Of a DNA stretch of 64,000 nucleotides, positions 1 to 9,856 are shown in pieces; within the stretch, counting starts at the first letter, position 1, and each line of letters starts with the position of its first letter. Location: positions 1,041,001 to 1,105,000 of the forward strand of contig WPIO01000081.1 in NCBI GenBank assembly GCA_009760855.2, given 5' to 3'. The translations under genes and the position numbers were made by a program. This stretch comes from Cristatella mucedo (Eukaryota; Bryozoa; Phylactolaemata; Cristatellidae). Below the pieces are notes generated by a model that saw only the letters and a list, made by a program, of their open reading frames with translations, did not search any database and was not told where the DNA came from.

Positions 1-231
1 CAGCATGTGCCTGTAGCTGCCTCAGCTCGACCGATTATAAACGCAGGTTTACCAAGCTCGGGAAACAAATCGCTGCTGGTAACCACTGGCACCTTGCTTT
101 TCAACATTTAACTGCCTGTCGAAGAGTGCCCATGCTGCCCATAATCGGCCGTTGGCACCGGTTGACTGTGTGCCGACTCCTTGGGAGTCTGATAGGTCGT
201 GCTCTCGCCTGGTCCTATGCTGTGACTGACT

Positions 232-766
<535 letters not shown>

Positions 767-2452
767 CTGCAGGCGGACAAAAAACCCTAAACCCATATTA
801 TTATAGCACGATGTTAACTAGTGGCACTGAGATCGCTGTGCAGCTGCAATGGCTATGGCTAAAATGAAATGCTGCCATAAGCGGGTCATGCTTCTAGTGA
901 AGCTGATGCCTTCTCCCGATGGGTCGGTGTCTAACGTTGTACGGCTCGAACCGAATGCCCCCATATCATGCATTCCACATGCTTCTCGAGGCCTTATCTT
1001 AAGCTCTTATCTCGAGGATCTCGATTAAGCCCTAAGCCAGTGACTAGCCAGTGACTGCTGCATGGTGAGCGTGTATGGCTACAGCAGCAACGATTGCGTG
1101 TGCGAGGGGGAAGCTGATGCTAGCGAGCTAGATGCATGCCATGCGACCAGGCATGCCATCGCCTCTCAGAACCGTGGCTGTGGCATGGGCCCGTGGTTGC
1201 AGCATCAATTGGCTCTGGCCCAGCGAGCGACTGTATTGCTACGTGATCTTCAGCATGCTGGTCTCTTGACCTATTACAGCCAGGGCACCACTCACTGCCA
1301 GCTCTCTGCTGCCAGCTTGCTTACCCATACAGTGACTTCCAGCATGGTCATATGCCACCAACTATCCGGAAATGTTGGCAATCATTCTTGGTGGCACATG
1401 TTCGGAATGGCATGAGCAGCCAAGCAGCTTTCCTGACACAGCATGCTACTTGTGCAATCACGGAGCTGTTTATTTGTTTACACTTAGCCGGTAGCCTGGC
1501 TGAGTGCTCTAGCAGCAGCTGTTCAGTCGGCTTGCAGGTCTGCTGCTGTGGGGCAAGGTGCACACTCGTCCTCGTGTGTGGCAGTCGGCAGAGCTGACAG
1601 TCAGCCTCTGCTGACTGTCCTGCTCTGCTCTCACAGCTGCTTCTGCCCGTTTGTTGTGATTCCTCTTTGCTACTCTTTGTCTTGATTTCGGTTCACCGAC
1701 CCTAGTGTGGCAGATGCTGCTGTCACCGGTGAGCAGTGGTGACAGCAGCAGCAGCAGCAACAGCTGCTGCTGAAGCTGCTGCTGCTCAAGCTTGTGACGC
1801 GGTTGCTGGACATGTGAGCACCTGTGATGTGAGCGAGGCCTCTGGTGAGTCTTACATCCACATTGAATCTGGAGTCAGTCTCTCCTTCCTCTTCCCCTGA
1901 TAGCAACCGAGAGCAAGGCATGGCGGGCGATAATAGTAATGATAATAATACATTTGCATAGAGCCCTCGTAGAACTGAATCTCTTTCAAGGGTCTTAACA
2001 GATGCTGTATGGAAAGCCTTACCACATGATGACTTACACAGGCCTGCTATTCTCCAAAGGACCAGCCAAGGTTAAGCTGCCACCCCTAGGATAGAACCTG
2101 GGTACACATGCCTTTCCTTGACCGGAAAGACTAAGCCGGTCAGCCGCCATGCCAGCACCAACTATGCTCCCGACCTGTGCACTCGTGCTTGCTCTCACTT
2201 ATAGCCTAAATGTCTACGAACATAATTTAACCTAAAAAATCTCTCTTGTCACCCCGATGGCCGAAAAGGGAAGGCAGCTGACGAAGCTACCGCTCTGCAA
2301 ACGCCACGCTTGCATTCGTGCGCTTTGCACAGCCTGTGCCCGGCGCTTGCACGGCGTCCATCTTGACACTGCTCGGCAAAGCGCCGTCGCCGCCCGACAC
2401 GTTCCCACATTTCCATGCGATGCTTTGTTACCGCTGCGTTTTCCAATCGCAG
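767..2452. other. Non-coding flank upstream of the first visible DCAKD exon
   Basis: No protein-coding exon is recognised here. It probably belongs to a DCAKD intron, because the first visible exon starts in mid-protein. Contents seen: a CAG run followed by CTG runs at about 1741-1789 that could fold on itself, a LINE-B tail on the minus strand at 1928-1995, and at 2010-2165 a possible tRNA-related sequence on the minus strand with a degenerate B box near 2088-2100. The P-loop exon expected for the kinase was searched for and not found. Confidence 0.5.
1928..1995 (-). mobile_element. LINE-B 3' tail fragment
   Basis: Short minus-strand copy of the LINE-B 3' end: an AAT-rich tail, then GAGCCCTCGTAGAACTGAAT and TCTCTTTCAAGG, which match the conserved hairpin and tail found in longer copies such as 5108-5494. 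Divergent. Confidence 0.6.
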
Positions 2453-2656
2453 TGGTGGAGCCGGGCACGCGAGCGAACACAGCCATTCGAAAGGCTTTCG
2501 GCAGCCGGGTCTTCAACTCGGACGGGACCCTGGACAGGCAGCTGCTGGGACGCATCATATTCTCGGACGAGCCGAATCGGCGAATCCTCAACTCGATCGT
2601 CCACCCGGAAGTGCGTCGCCACATGATTTGGCAGGCACTGACGTGTCTGCTGCGTG
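2453..2656 (+). CDS. DCAKD: DCAKD internal exon (dephospho-CoA kinase core)
   Basis: Internal exon of a dephospho-CoA kinase-domain protein, the enzyme that phosphorylates dephospho-CoA with ATP in the last step of CoA synthesis. The acceptor is TTCCAATCGCAG (two-base remainder) and the donor is CGTG|GTACGA at phase 1. The translation VVEPGTRANTAIRKAFGS, then LDRQLLGRIIF and NSIVHPEVRRHM, follows the family's order: VV-PG, the G-DR--L--IIF segment and the I-HP-VR motif. It ends in LLRG, which joins in frame to the next exon. The N-terminal exon with the Walker A motif is not visible. Confidence is high because three exons in a row follow the animal DCAKD protein with matching phases. Confidence 0.9.
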
Positions 2657-2690
2657 GTACGATACAGCAGCTGGCGGCCTGGCGGCTGCA

Positions 2691-2735
2691 GGGCAGGGCA
2701 GGGCAGGGCAGGGCAGGGCAGGGCAGGGCAGGGCA
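2691..2735. repeat. (GGGCA)9 pentanucleotide array
   Basis: Nine perfect tandem copies of GGGCA just inside the DCAKD intron, 34 bases after the donor site. On the transcribed strand this is a G-rich run close to a splice donor. Confidence 0.95.
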
Positions 2736-3390
2736 GGTCAGAGGCTACTCCGGGGTCAGGCTGCAAGTGACGGTGGCGACCGTCGTCGTCGGCTCTAGAG
2801 GTAGAAGCATCTATAGCACTTTCAGCGCTGCAGGATGGATTGGATGTCGAACGTGCTGTGCTAAGCGAGACCCATGGTGCACGCAAGAGCGGAAGTGCGC
2901 AGCATGGCGATCTGCAAAAGAGCAAAGACCCGGAAGAGCCGCTGTCTTGCCTCTCATGCAGCTCAGCTGCGTCCAGCATCCGGAATTGCAGCTAGCTGTT
3001 TGAGAACCAACTTCATGTGGTCCACTGTGTTCAAAGTATGCATAAAATGGTTCCATGTGTCCAAAGCATCTAAAGTTGCGAATGCTTCTCTGCTTCGTCT
3101 GATGGAGTCGGCAAGCAAAGTGGCACGTGCCAGACTCCAGTGCACCGAATGCAAATAGCACCCTTCGGATGAAAGTCTTCGAGTGGCCATCTCTGGTGCT
3201 TGTTGCCTCAGGCACGACCCAAATGCTGGATGATGCTTTCTGATCAGTCCCGAATCTTCCTTCTCCAACCAAAATGTGATTGTGCAAACCGCCTTCTTTT
3301 GTTCCAATTGATGCTGCAGTTACATAATTCTGAAGTTTATTTTTTTGGAACGCCGGTGCCCACCGTGTTGGAGCTGCCATTAATTAATTA

Positions 3391-3425
<35 letters not shown>

Positions 3426-3480
3426 ATTTGATATAGTGGTCTCAGAGAACTCAATCTCTTTCTAGGCACTTTACATTTGC
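3391..3480 (-). mobile_element. LINE-B 3' tail fragment with (AAT)n
   Basis: The minus-strand LINE-B tail begins with about 30 bases of AAT repeat. It continues with CATTTGATATAGTGGTCTCA, then the hairpin motifs GAGAACTCAATCTCTTTC and AGGCACTTTACATTTGC. Only about 90 bases of the element are present, so the copy is strongly 5'-truncated. Confidence 0.8.
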
Positions 3481-3523
3481 TTCATTATGGTGCATACATG
3501 TCAGCCGATGCTTGGTGGGACGA

Positions 3524-3544
3524 CCCCCCCCCCCCCCCCCCCCC
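3524..3544. repeat. (C)21 homopolymer
   Basis: Uninterrupted run of 21 C on the + strand. Length in the assembly may be unreliable. Confidence 0.9.
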
Positions 3545-4217
3545 GTCATGCTTCACTGTAGGCAAGAGTGGTGCTGGCGAATAGACTTGCATCCGTAAGT
3601 GTGTCTCTAACGTTACCATCTCGGAGCGTTGCTTTGGCATTTGTTGAAGAAGCACTTGCCTGCTGCCAAGAGAGAAGCTGTCTAGAGAGGAGTTGCTCTT
3701 GGAAAAAAGGTCAAGGCCCCGGTGATTGCTGCTGATGGATTGCATGAGGTTCTATGTCGTGACTCTTTGCTGTCGTAGAAACTGGGCTGTTTTTTAATAC
3801 CGCACATCCCCTGCAAACTATTTTTTGGATATTCACACACCAGCCCACCCGGAGTGCTGAACTCCTTCTGAGGGAAGAGAGAGTTGCGTAATGCAGCAAG
3901 CGAATGGGAGTGCCCAATGGCAGCGCTTTCGACCGTCGCTTGCTCGCTGACATCTAGCTACACATTCTTCTCGTCCCATGCTCGCTGGCTGTGGGAGATT
4001 GCCGGCTTGTGTGCGCCGCCGGACTCGGAGAAGCAGTGGCCGGATGCCGATGGCGAACAGTGCTTCTGCTGCTGCTGTGGTCATGCGCTGCATGTGGCGC
4101 GTGACCTGTGACGTGTCTGTGTGCACGCACCATCTTTTCCGTAATGCTCCATCTTTTGCACGACGTGTTTCGATCAGCCGTCTGTGACGTCTACTCCTCT
4201 CTTCTTCTGCATCGCAG

Positions 4218-4305
4218 GGCATCACTTCGTCGTGCTGGATGTTCCCCTCTTGTTCGAGACCGAGACACTTTTGCCATTCCTGAGCGAAATCGTCGTCGTT
4301 TACTG
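4218..4305 (+). CDS. DCAKD: DCAKD internal exon with DVPLLFE signature
   Basis: Small exon with acceptor TTCTGCATCGCAG and donor TACTG|GTAGGT. Spliced to the previous exon it reads LLRGHHFVVLDVPLLFE and then LLPFLSEIVVVYC. DVPLLFE is the family's conserved substrate-site segment, and VVVY-C/D precedes the lid region. Phase is 1 in and 2 out; both neighbours match. Nothing in this exon suggests inactivation. Confidence 0.92.
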
Positions 4306-4984
4306 GTAGGTCAGTCAAAGAAAAAGCGACCCCCACGAGGGCATGCCGCAGAGGTTGGCTTGCAGGAGGTTGGCTAGGCCGGTGTGAAACTGCACCGAGT
4401 CACGATTCTTCTTTGCTCCATTCAGCTTTCTCGTCGACACTGCCTGCTGTGTCTCACAGATTTCGCTTTCTGGCGTTCGGGCATTTGCGCTGCTCAGTTT
4501 TGTTGGCAGCTGAGAGTGGTGCTTGGTTTGATAAAAACTGCCCCCAAACTGCCTGGGCTAGCAGAGGTTAGCGGAGACAGTGGGAGCTAGCTAGCTAGCT
4601 GGCTAGCACGAGCGCTGGTAGTTTGCCCAGGCAGTGGGTGCATGCTAAGTTCGCCGATGGCCTGTCCCAGGTTGGTTCTGCTTTTTGTTCACATACTCCT
4701 TGGGTGGTGCTGGGCCTGCCGTATTGCTTCTGCTTATGCAAGTGTGTTGCCCCTCTTTCTCGTAGGAACTGGCTTTTGTGTGTGGGCAAGACCTAACATG
4801 TGGTATGTCTTGCGATGATGCGACCGATTTAGCTTACGCTGGGAGGAAGCCTATTTGACCAGGTTTGACCCGTGATTCAGGTCTTCGGTACACTCGTGAT
4901 CAATCAGGCATTTATTGAAGTGTCTGCCTCTGAGATCTGAATTTTATTTGTATTTGTAAGATTCACATTACGACTCGTCACATT

Positions 4985-5105
4985 CATCGCATTGCCCACC
5001 ACAGCACTTCTGTGTGAGCTTTACTGGCTCCATATCAAATATCGAACTGACTTAAAGATCCTCTCTATGGCCTAAAGGTCGCACCACTCGCGTGCACGAG
5101 CCTAC
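4985..5105 (+). mobile_element. LINE-C fragment, 5' part of interrupted copy
   Basis: Reads ELYWLHIKYRTDLKILSMA on the + strand with frame breaks. It matches the 3' RT-thumb region (…HWLPI--RIDFK-L) shared by the non-LTR elements here, such as 16665-17110. The copy stops at the start of the LINE-B insertion and resumes at about 5495. Confidence 0.6.
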
Positions 5106-5107
5106 TT

Positions 5108-5494
5108 AATAATAATAATAATGCACCTGATAAAGCACCCTCAGAGAACTCAATCTCTTTCTAGGCGCTTTACATTTGCTGCAAAGGGAAATGCAATTGA
5201 ATAGTGAGTAATATCATGCTTGATAAACAAACAAAATGAATAACATGGTTAGGGGTGACATGCACAGGGTCAGCATGCAAATGTGGTTAGTGGCAGCATG
5301 CACAATATCAGCACGCATAAGCACATCAAGGACGAATCACAGAGACCCACTAAATGCTGTCCTAAATAGGTGTTTTTAAGTTCTTTTTAAATGTGGTCAA
5401 GTCAGAGGATGTTGTGACGCAAATCGGGAGGGAGTTCCAGGCTTTGGGAGCTTACGAACTAAATGCACTGTCTCCAAAGGATTTGATACTTATC
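5108..5494 (-). mobile_element. LINE-B 3' fragment nested in LINE-C
   Basis: Minus-strand, 5'-truncated LINE-B copy. In + coordinates it starts with AAT repeats and ATGCACCTGATAAAGC, carries the hairpin GAGAACTCAATCTCTTTCT, a 3' UTR rich in GCATGC-type motifs, and the end of the reverse transcriptase ORF (AWNSLPT-like, reverse strand). It closely matches 25603-26117. Confidence 0.88.
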
Positions 5495-5770
5495 CGACGC
5501 CCCTTCAGTATGCTGTCGCACTACTCGCTTGGCTTCCTTGACACCAATCTTGGCCCATTCTGACGTCTGGCCATTCCACGCACGAAATTGAAGTCTTTTG
5601 GCAATCGGTTCGTCATCTCGCATGCAGTGAAAGTCTGGAGCTGCGGCTTGCGGCTTTTGTCACCACCCGCGCTGTCATTCAAGTCTCACGATAAGATGCA
5701 ACTGCTCCCAGCAGATGCAACTTTTTGTGCGCCCCAGTGAACTAGTGAACTTTCCCCCTGAGTGTTACTA
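5495..5770 (+). mobile_element. LINE-C fragment, 3' part of interrupted copy
   Basis: Continues the LINE-C copy after the nested LINE-B. It carries a segment like the …FS-HAVKVWS---P… end of the RT ORF, then GCGCCCCAGTGAACT, which recurs near 42055 and, in changed form, near 17105. Frames are broken. Confidence 0.5.
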
Positions 5771-5811
5771 AGATGGACAGATAATGCGTGGTAGTATCTA
5801 AAGGTAAGATG

Positions 5812-5910
5812 CTCGCAGCTTTAACTACAAAGGTTATGGGCTCAGAGCCCTGAGGCGTACGTGAAGTGCCTGGATAGAGATTAGGCTCTCGAAGGGCGCA
5901 CACATGCATT
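5812..5910 (+). mobile_element. SINE-2-like fragment
   Basis: Partial tRNA-like element: GGGCTCAGAGCCC stands where SINE-2 has its B box. It is followed by GTGAAGTGCCTGGATAGAGA, TTAGGCTCTCGAAGGGCGC, which is the SINE-2 tail hairpin. The A box is lost. Confidence 0.6.
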
Positions 5911-6014
5911 ATATTTATATTGATTATATATTACTAACCAGTGGCTCTGATTGTCTTGTGTACTTGTCTATTCATGATACCTTGAATGCCATTAGCTCTT
6001 GATTATTACTTTTC

Positions 6015-6085
6015 TTGCAAGTATTCGTAAGACACCGGGTAGAGATTCGGTTCTCTACCCGGTGCTATGGACACGGCTTATTATT
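6015..6085 (+). mobile_element. Divergent LINE-B/SINE-2-type tail with perfect hairpin
   Basis: At 6033-6064, CACCGGGTAGAG and CTCTACCCGGTG form a perfect 12-bp stem around an 8-base loop, followed by CTATGGACACGGC and (TTA)n. The layout (upstream GCAAGTAT-GTAA, hairpin, GCTAT, ATT tail) equals the LINE-B 3' end, but the stem sequence differs on both sides, as expected for compensatory change. Confidence 0.6.
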
Positions 6086-6673
6086 ATTATGAACTGATTG
6101 AGGAGCTTCTGCTCATAGCTGGTAGTCAGTTATCGTACCATCCTAGTGGAACTTGGTAAGCTGGGTTTCTATAATGTGCACCCTAGCTTTGCTGCCAAAA
6201 GTAAATAAATTAGTCCTTCACATTGCTGCAAACTTTAAATTTACTATTTTTTGTCATCACTTATGAACGACGGGCTGTGGTTCTTCGTTGTATATGCACC
6301 GATTGGGAAGTAGGATACGATCTTGACAGGCCATGTCGTACATAACACGAAATTGCAGCCCTGTCGTGGGTCAGCAAAATTTATTCTCCAGTCCGCATTA
6401 GCGTAGTAGATCCGCACAAGTTTTTCGAGACAAAAATATAAAAGCTGTGTCGACTGATCGTGTTGGAGCACATAGGGTATATGATCGTGTATCTGTCTAG
6501 ACCGTCGATATCGTTTTTGTTCGGCATTGCTCCCTCTTGCTAGAGCCTGATCCGGCAGAGAATTAAGTAGAATGCTTTAAGGTCACACTCGAATTAGCTG
6601 ATGCCCGTGGTCAGTAGCGAGCGTCGCTGTGTGCACTGCCATGGCAACGCAAAGCCTCTATGTCCGCCGACAG

Positions 6674-6968
6674 TCGCCCCGAGACGCAAATGTCGAGGCT
6701 GCTTGCGCGCAGCGGGGATGCACTGAGCGCGCCAGAGGCGACCGCTCGCGTGCAGTCACAGATGTCTCTGGAGAGGAAGAAGGCGCTTGCCAGCCACGCC
6801 CACTGTCTCATCGACAACGAAGGCTCTCTCGAGGAGACCGAGGCGCAGGTGGCTGCCCTGGTGGCCCACCTGCGGCTCTCTCGCCGCCATCTTGTCTTCA
6901 GAGCTGTTGCCTTGGCCGTCTTGTCCCTACTTGTCGCTCTGCCTGTGGCTGCCATTGCTGCCATGTGA
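6674..6968 (+). CDS. DCAKD: DCAKD terminal exon with membrane segment
   Basis: Last coding exon, acceptor GTCCGCCGACAG, stop TGA at 6966-6968. Spliced, it begins C-RPETQMSRLLAR, the conserved lid region of dephospho-CoA kinases (C/DR-TQ--RL--R). It continues with a -LSLERKKALASH-like segment and LIDNEGSLEET, the family's 'DNSG' stretch. The last 27 residues form a hydrophobic helix, VFRAVALAVLSLLVALPV and AAIAAM, matching the C-terminal membrane segment of animal DCAKD. The gene is complete from its second exon onward. Confidence 0.92.
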
Positions 6969-7199
6969 GTTTGGCCAGCACTCGGGAGGGCAGATTTGGC
7001 GACGTGGTTTGCTGTATGGGGATTGGAAGTGGCCAGTTCTAGATGCTATTCTGGGACGTGAGATGTACTTGAAGCCGAAACGCGCAGTGATGCCGATCAA
7101 CGATTGGTGCTGCTTGGCACGCTGTCAAGGCCACGACGCCCCCACAAGTAGCCTTAACTTGTTGGTGTCAGCTGCATTGCCAGTCTTTCCATATTTTTG

Positions 7200-7205
7200 A
7201 ATAAA
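7200..7205 (+). terminator. Polyadenylation signal AATAAA for DCAKD
   Basis: AATAAA lies 232 bases after the DCAKD stop codon with no better candidate between, so it is the likely poly(A) signal. Confidence 0.6.
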
Positions 7206-7489
7206 GGCGCTCCTGCTTATACCACCGTGACTGCTGACCGCCTGGTGGTTATGAATTTTGTTGTGGTGAGAGCCACCGAACTGCATGCGCGGTGGCGGTG
7301 GGGTCTCGAAGCCTTTGGGCGTTGCCCGAACTTGCCAACCAGGATGCAGTCTGCCATTTGGCCTGCTGATGCCTATCAATCAGCAGTGGTCCCACCCCTC
7401 CGCACTTACCGCCCCTTCCGCACAGTACCACAGACATGGTATGTCAGGCCGGTCGCACTACAGCGCACATCCGTGCGCAAGCACAGGTG

Positions 7490-7492
7490 CAC

Positions 7493-7546
<54 letters not shown>
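7490..7546. repeat. (CA)n microsatellite
   Basis: About 57 bases of near-perfect CA repeat on the + strand, one CG interruption near its start. Confidence 0.95.
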
Positions 7547-7547
<1 letters not shown>

Positions 7548-7679
7548 AGAGCTATTGCTCGGCGTTCTGTTCTGCTCATTAAAGATTACTACTTTTGAAT
7601 ACGTATTTGGTAGCGGTGTTTCGCCCTGAGAAGTACCATTTGATCATGCACCCAATAATTTATACTGCTGTTAAATTTC

Positions 7680-7735
7680 AATAATAATACTACATTTAGC
7701 ACTCTCAGAGAACTTAGGCTCTTTATACTTGCAAT
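7680..7735 (-). mobile_element. LINE-B tail-only fragment
   Basis: AATAATAATACTACATTTAG followed by CACTCTCAGAGAACTTAGGC and TCTTTATACTTGC, the degenerate minus-strand LINE-B hairpin and tail. About 55 bases only. Confidence 0.6.
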
Positions 7736-7782
7736 AAATTCAAGTACTGACAGGCAAGCTTGGGGTGGCAGAGGACAGGAGG

Positions 7783-7787
<5 letters not shown>

Positions 7788-7839
<52 letters not shown>
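7788..7839. repeat. (GA)n microsatellite
   Basis: Perfect GA dinucleotide repeat of about 50 bases. Confidence 0.95.
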
Positions 7840-7840
<1 letters not shown>

Positions 7841-8937
7841 CGAAGGGAAATGAAACAAACAGACTGGCAGGCAGACCGATGGACGATTCCACAGAGCTTT
7901 AGGCAAGTGCGTGACATGGTGCTCCAAAAAGGCAATGTGCACTGACTAGATTGACATGCAGCTTTTTTAGTCTAAAAGGGGCATGACAAACAATATCCAT
8001 CTCTTTCTCTGCCAATCTCTTCTCTTTTCCTCTCATGGTTTCTTTCTCTGTGTCTATGTATCTGTGGGCATGTCATCGCCATTACTTGGCTCAGCCCCCA
8101 GCCGACGTTCCGTCAGCCCAACAGGCGAGCTCCATGCCGGCACGTGACATATCCTTGCTACGAAATTCACTTTCGGCCTGTACCCAAGCTATCCACTCTC
8201 TCCCTCTCCCTTTTCTCTTACTCTCTTATCTACTGGTGCTACTACCACTGCCACTGCATTCGTCTGTACGCTCATTTGCTTGTGATGAGAACATACGTTG
8301 CAATACAGCTATCGTCGTCAACACCACAACTCGCTTGTGGGGGCTTCGTTCATCGTCTGCCCCTGCTGTTCGCCGGAGCCCCTACATATCTATCCCTGTC
8401 TCTAAGACTGTGTCAAGCTCTCAGTCACCCTCCTGTCACGCAATGTCCCTTTTAAAGTTTCTCTCGTCGTTTCTGAGTCATTTGTCTCCATGACTCTATG
8501 TTATCACTGTTCGACAAGTACGATGGGTATATACATTTTCGACATTGCAGTTGCCACAGCCGTCAACCAGGGAAATTAAAACGACGACTGCAATAAATGT
8601 ATAGAATAAGCATCGTTGGAAAACTATACACTACGCGGGAAGAAACATTTGAGTACTGAAGAAGAACTCGGCACACTTGAATTGGTTGAGTTAGCAGAAG
8701 CACTTCTCTGGAAAAACTTGAGCTAAAGGTAAACTATGTGCAATGTGCTTGAATCATACAGCAAGTGGCCCATTACAGTGCGTGAGCACAGGTTATAGTG
8801 AAGCATGCACGGAGCAGATGGGTGGTCTGATAAATGTGGTACACCACTTTCCAGATCCAAGCCTCATTGCCACTAGCTGTTTTCTCGAACTGTTCTGCAG
8901 TTGATAGCATAGCCTCTACACACGCTTGCTTTACATG

Positions 8938-8950
8938 CATTATATATATA

Positions 8951-8984
<34 letters not shown>
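8938..8984. repeat. (AT)n microsatellite
   Basis: AT dinucleotide repeat with one phase break (TATTAT). Confidence 0.9.
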
Positions 8985-9679
8985 CGTTGCAGAATTACAA
9001 TACCACATCTACATTTACCCGTCTGTTACATCGCTCCCGGAAGTACTTGTCACGGAAGACAACGCTGGTATCAAGTTCTTTCTACTAGGTTGCTATGCAA
9101 GTTAATTACTGTTATTATTATAATTATTTTATTTACCAAAAGAAGATATGAGAGCTTCATTATACATCGGTTTATCAAGGTTTATCTATGCCCGCTGACA
9201 TGTACAGCGCCCGGTCAGCGTTACATTGTAATATGACCCCATCCACCTGTTCTTGCTGCGGCCTTAAAAGTTAAGAAAAGTGCAAGAAGAATTAATAATG
9301 TTTTAGTAATTATATATATTAATTAATTATTATACTTAACTCGTCAACAACAACAGCTTCACTGTTTAGCGCTGTCAACGAATAGCAGCCATTCGCTTAT
9401 GCGTTTCGCTTCAGCTATCCGGAGTACAGCAGGACGTCCGAGCACGTGCTGCCCCGGTTCGGCTGCGGCGGATGTGACCTCGGTGTTCTTCTGATTGCGC
9501 GTCATAATTGTGTCTTTGCTTATGTGAACTCGGAAATTTAAGGTGCGTGATCTGGAAATAGTTTTGGACGGCTGGGCGCACATTCGCTTTGGGTCCGACC
9601 ATGTGCACGTGGGGGTGGAGGCCGCCGACAGCGCCGTCGGGGAGCCGCGAAGTGCAAGCCGTCGCGCTGTGCATTTTAG

Positions 9680-9792
9680 CTAGCCGGACAGCTATCATGC
9701 AGCAGTGCACAGAGCAGGTTTCGCGATTGCTCGGAGAGTTCAGAAGCAAGCACGCAGCGGTCGCCGGACTGCTGGATCTGACGTTGAGCCAG
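9680..9792 (+). CDS. Tudor gene, first recognised exon (helical)
   Basis: Reads ASRTAIMQQCTEQVSRLLGE and then FRSKHAAVAGLLDLTLSQ before the donor CAG|GTACGC (phase 0). Heptad-like hydrophobic spacing suggests a coiled coil, as found after the RING/B-box part of RNF17- and TRIM-like proteins. The acceptor TGCATTTTAG at 9678-9679 is a reasonable choice, but the same frame stays open back to an ATG at 9601, so translation could also begin at 9601 or at the ATG at 9697. It joins in phase to the exon at 11496, and no in-frame stop occurs between them after splicing. Confidence 0.55.
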
Positions 9793-9814
9793 GTACGCCG
9801 GTCCGTCGCAGTTA

Positions 9815-9856
9815 TAATAATAATAATAATAATAATAATGCACTTGATAAAGCGCC
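9815..9856 (-). mobile_element. Minimal LINE-B tail insertion
   Basis: Only (AAT)8 plus ATGCACTTGATAAAGCGCC of the LINE-B 3' end, on the minus strand, 22 bases after a splice donor. Confidence 0.7.

Larger units (their letters stand above)
2657..4217. other. DCAKD intron
   Basis: A 1,561-bp intron between phase-1 exons. It contains the GGGCA array, a minus-strand LINE-B tail with a long (AAT)n run (3391-3480) and a 21-base C run (3524-3544). No other coding sequence is supported. Confidence 0.75.
4306..6673. other. DCAKD intron filled with nested retroelements
   Basis: A 2.4-kb intron. About 4985-5770 is a LINE-C fragment split by a minus-strand LINE-B copy; 5812-5910 is a SINE-2-like fragment; 6015-6085 is a divergent hairpin tail. 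The remainder, 4306-4980 and 6090-6670, shows nothing recognisable. Confidence 0.7.
7206..9679. other. Intergenic region between DCAKD and the Tudor gene
   Basis: Contains (CA)n (7490-7546), a LINE-B tail on the minus strand (7680-7735), (GA)n (7788-7839) and (AT)n (8938-8984). An open frame of 152 codons at 8035-8493 shows no recognisable domain. The Tudor gene's promoter and first exon(s) should lie here, but no RING finger or clear start could be identified. Confidence 0.55.

Noticed and set aside
3524-3544. Assembly gap or vector at the C run
   Set aside because: Flanks are ordinary intron sequence; similar C runs occur at 16.4 and 54.3 kb, so a true homopolymer of uncertain length is more likely.
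8035-8493. 152-codon open frame as a gene
   Set aside because: No domain, Ser/Leu-rich low complexity, no splice or poly(A) context; overlapping frame of similar length.
9430-9535. Possible zinc-binding exon (FGCGGCDLGVLLIARHNC)
   Set aside because: C-x2-C and H-x-C spacing hints at a RING or B-box, but the remaining ligands are missing and no donor fits before the in-frame stop.
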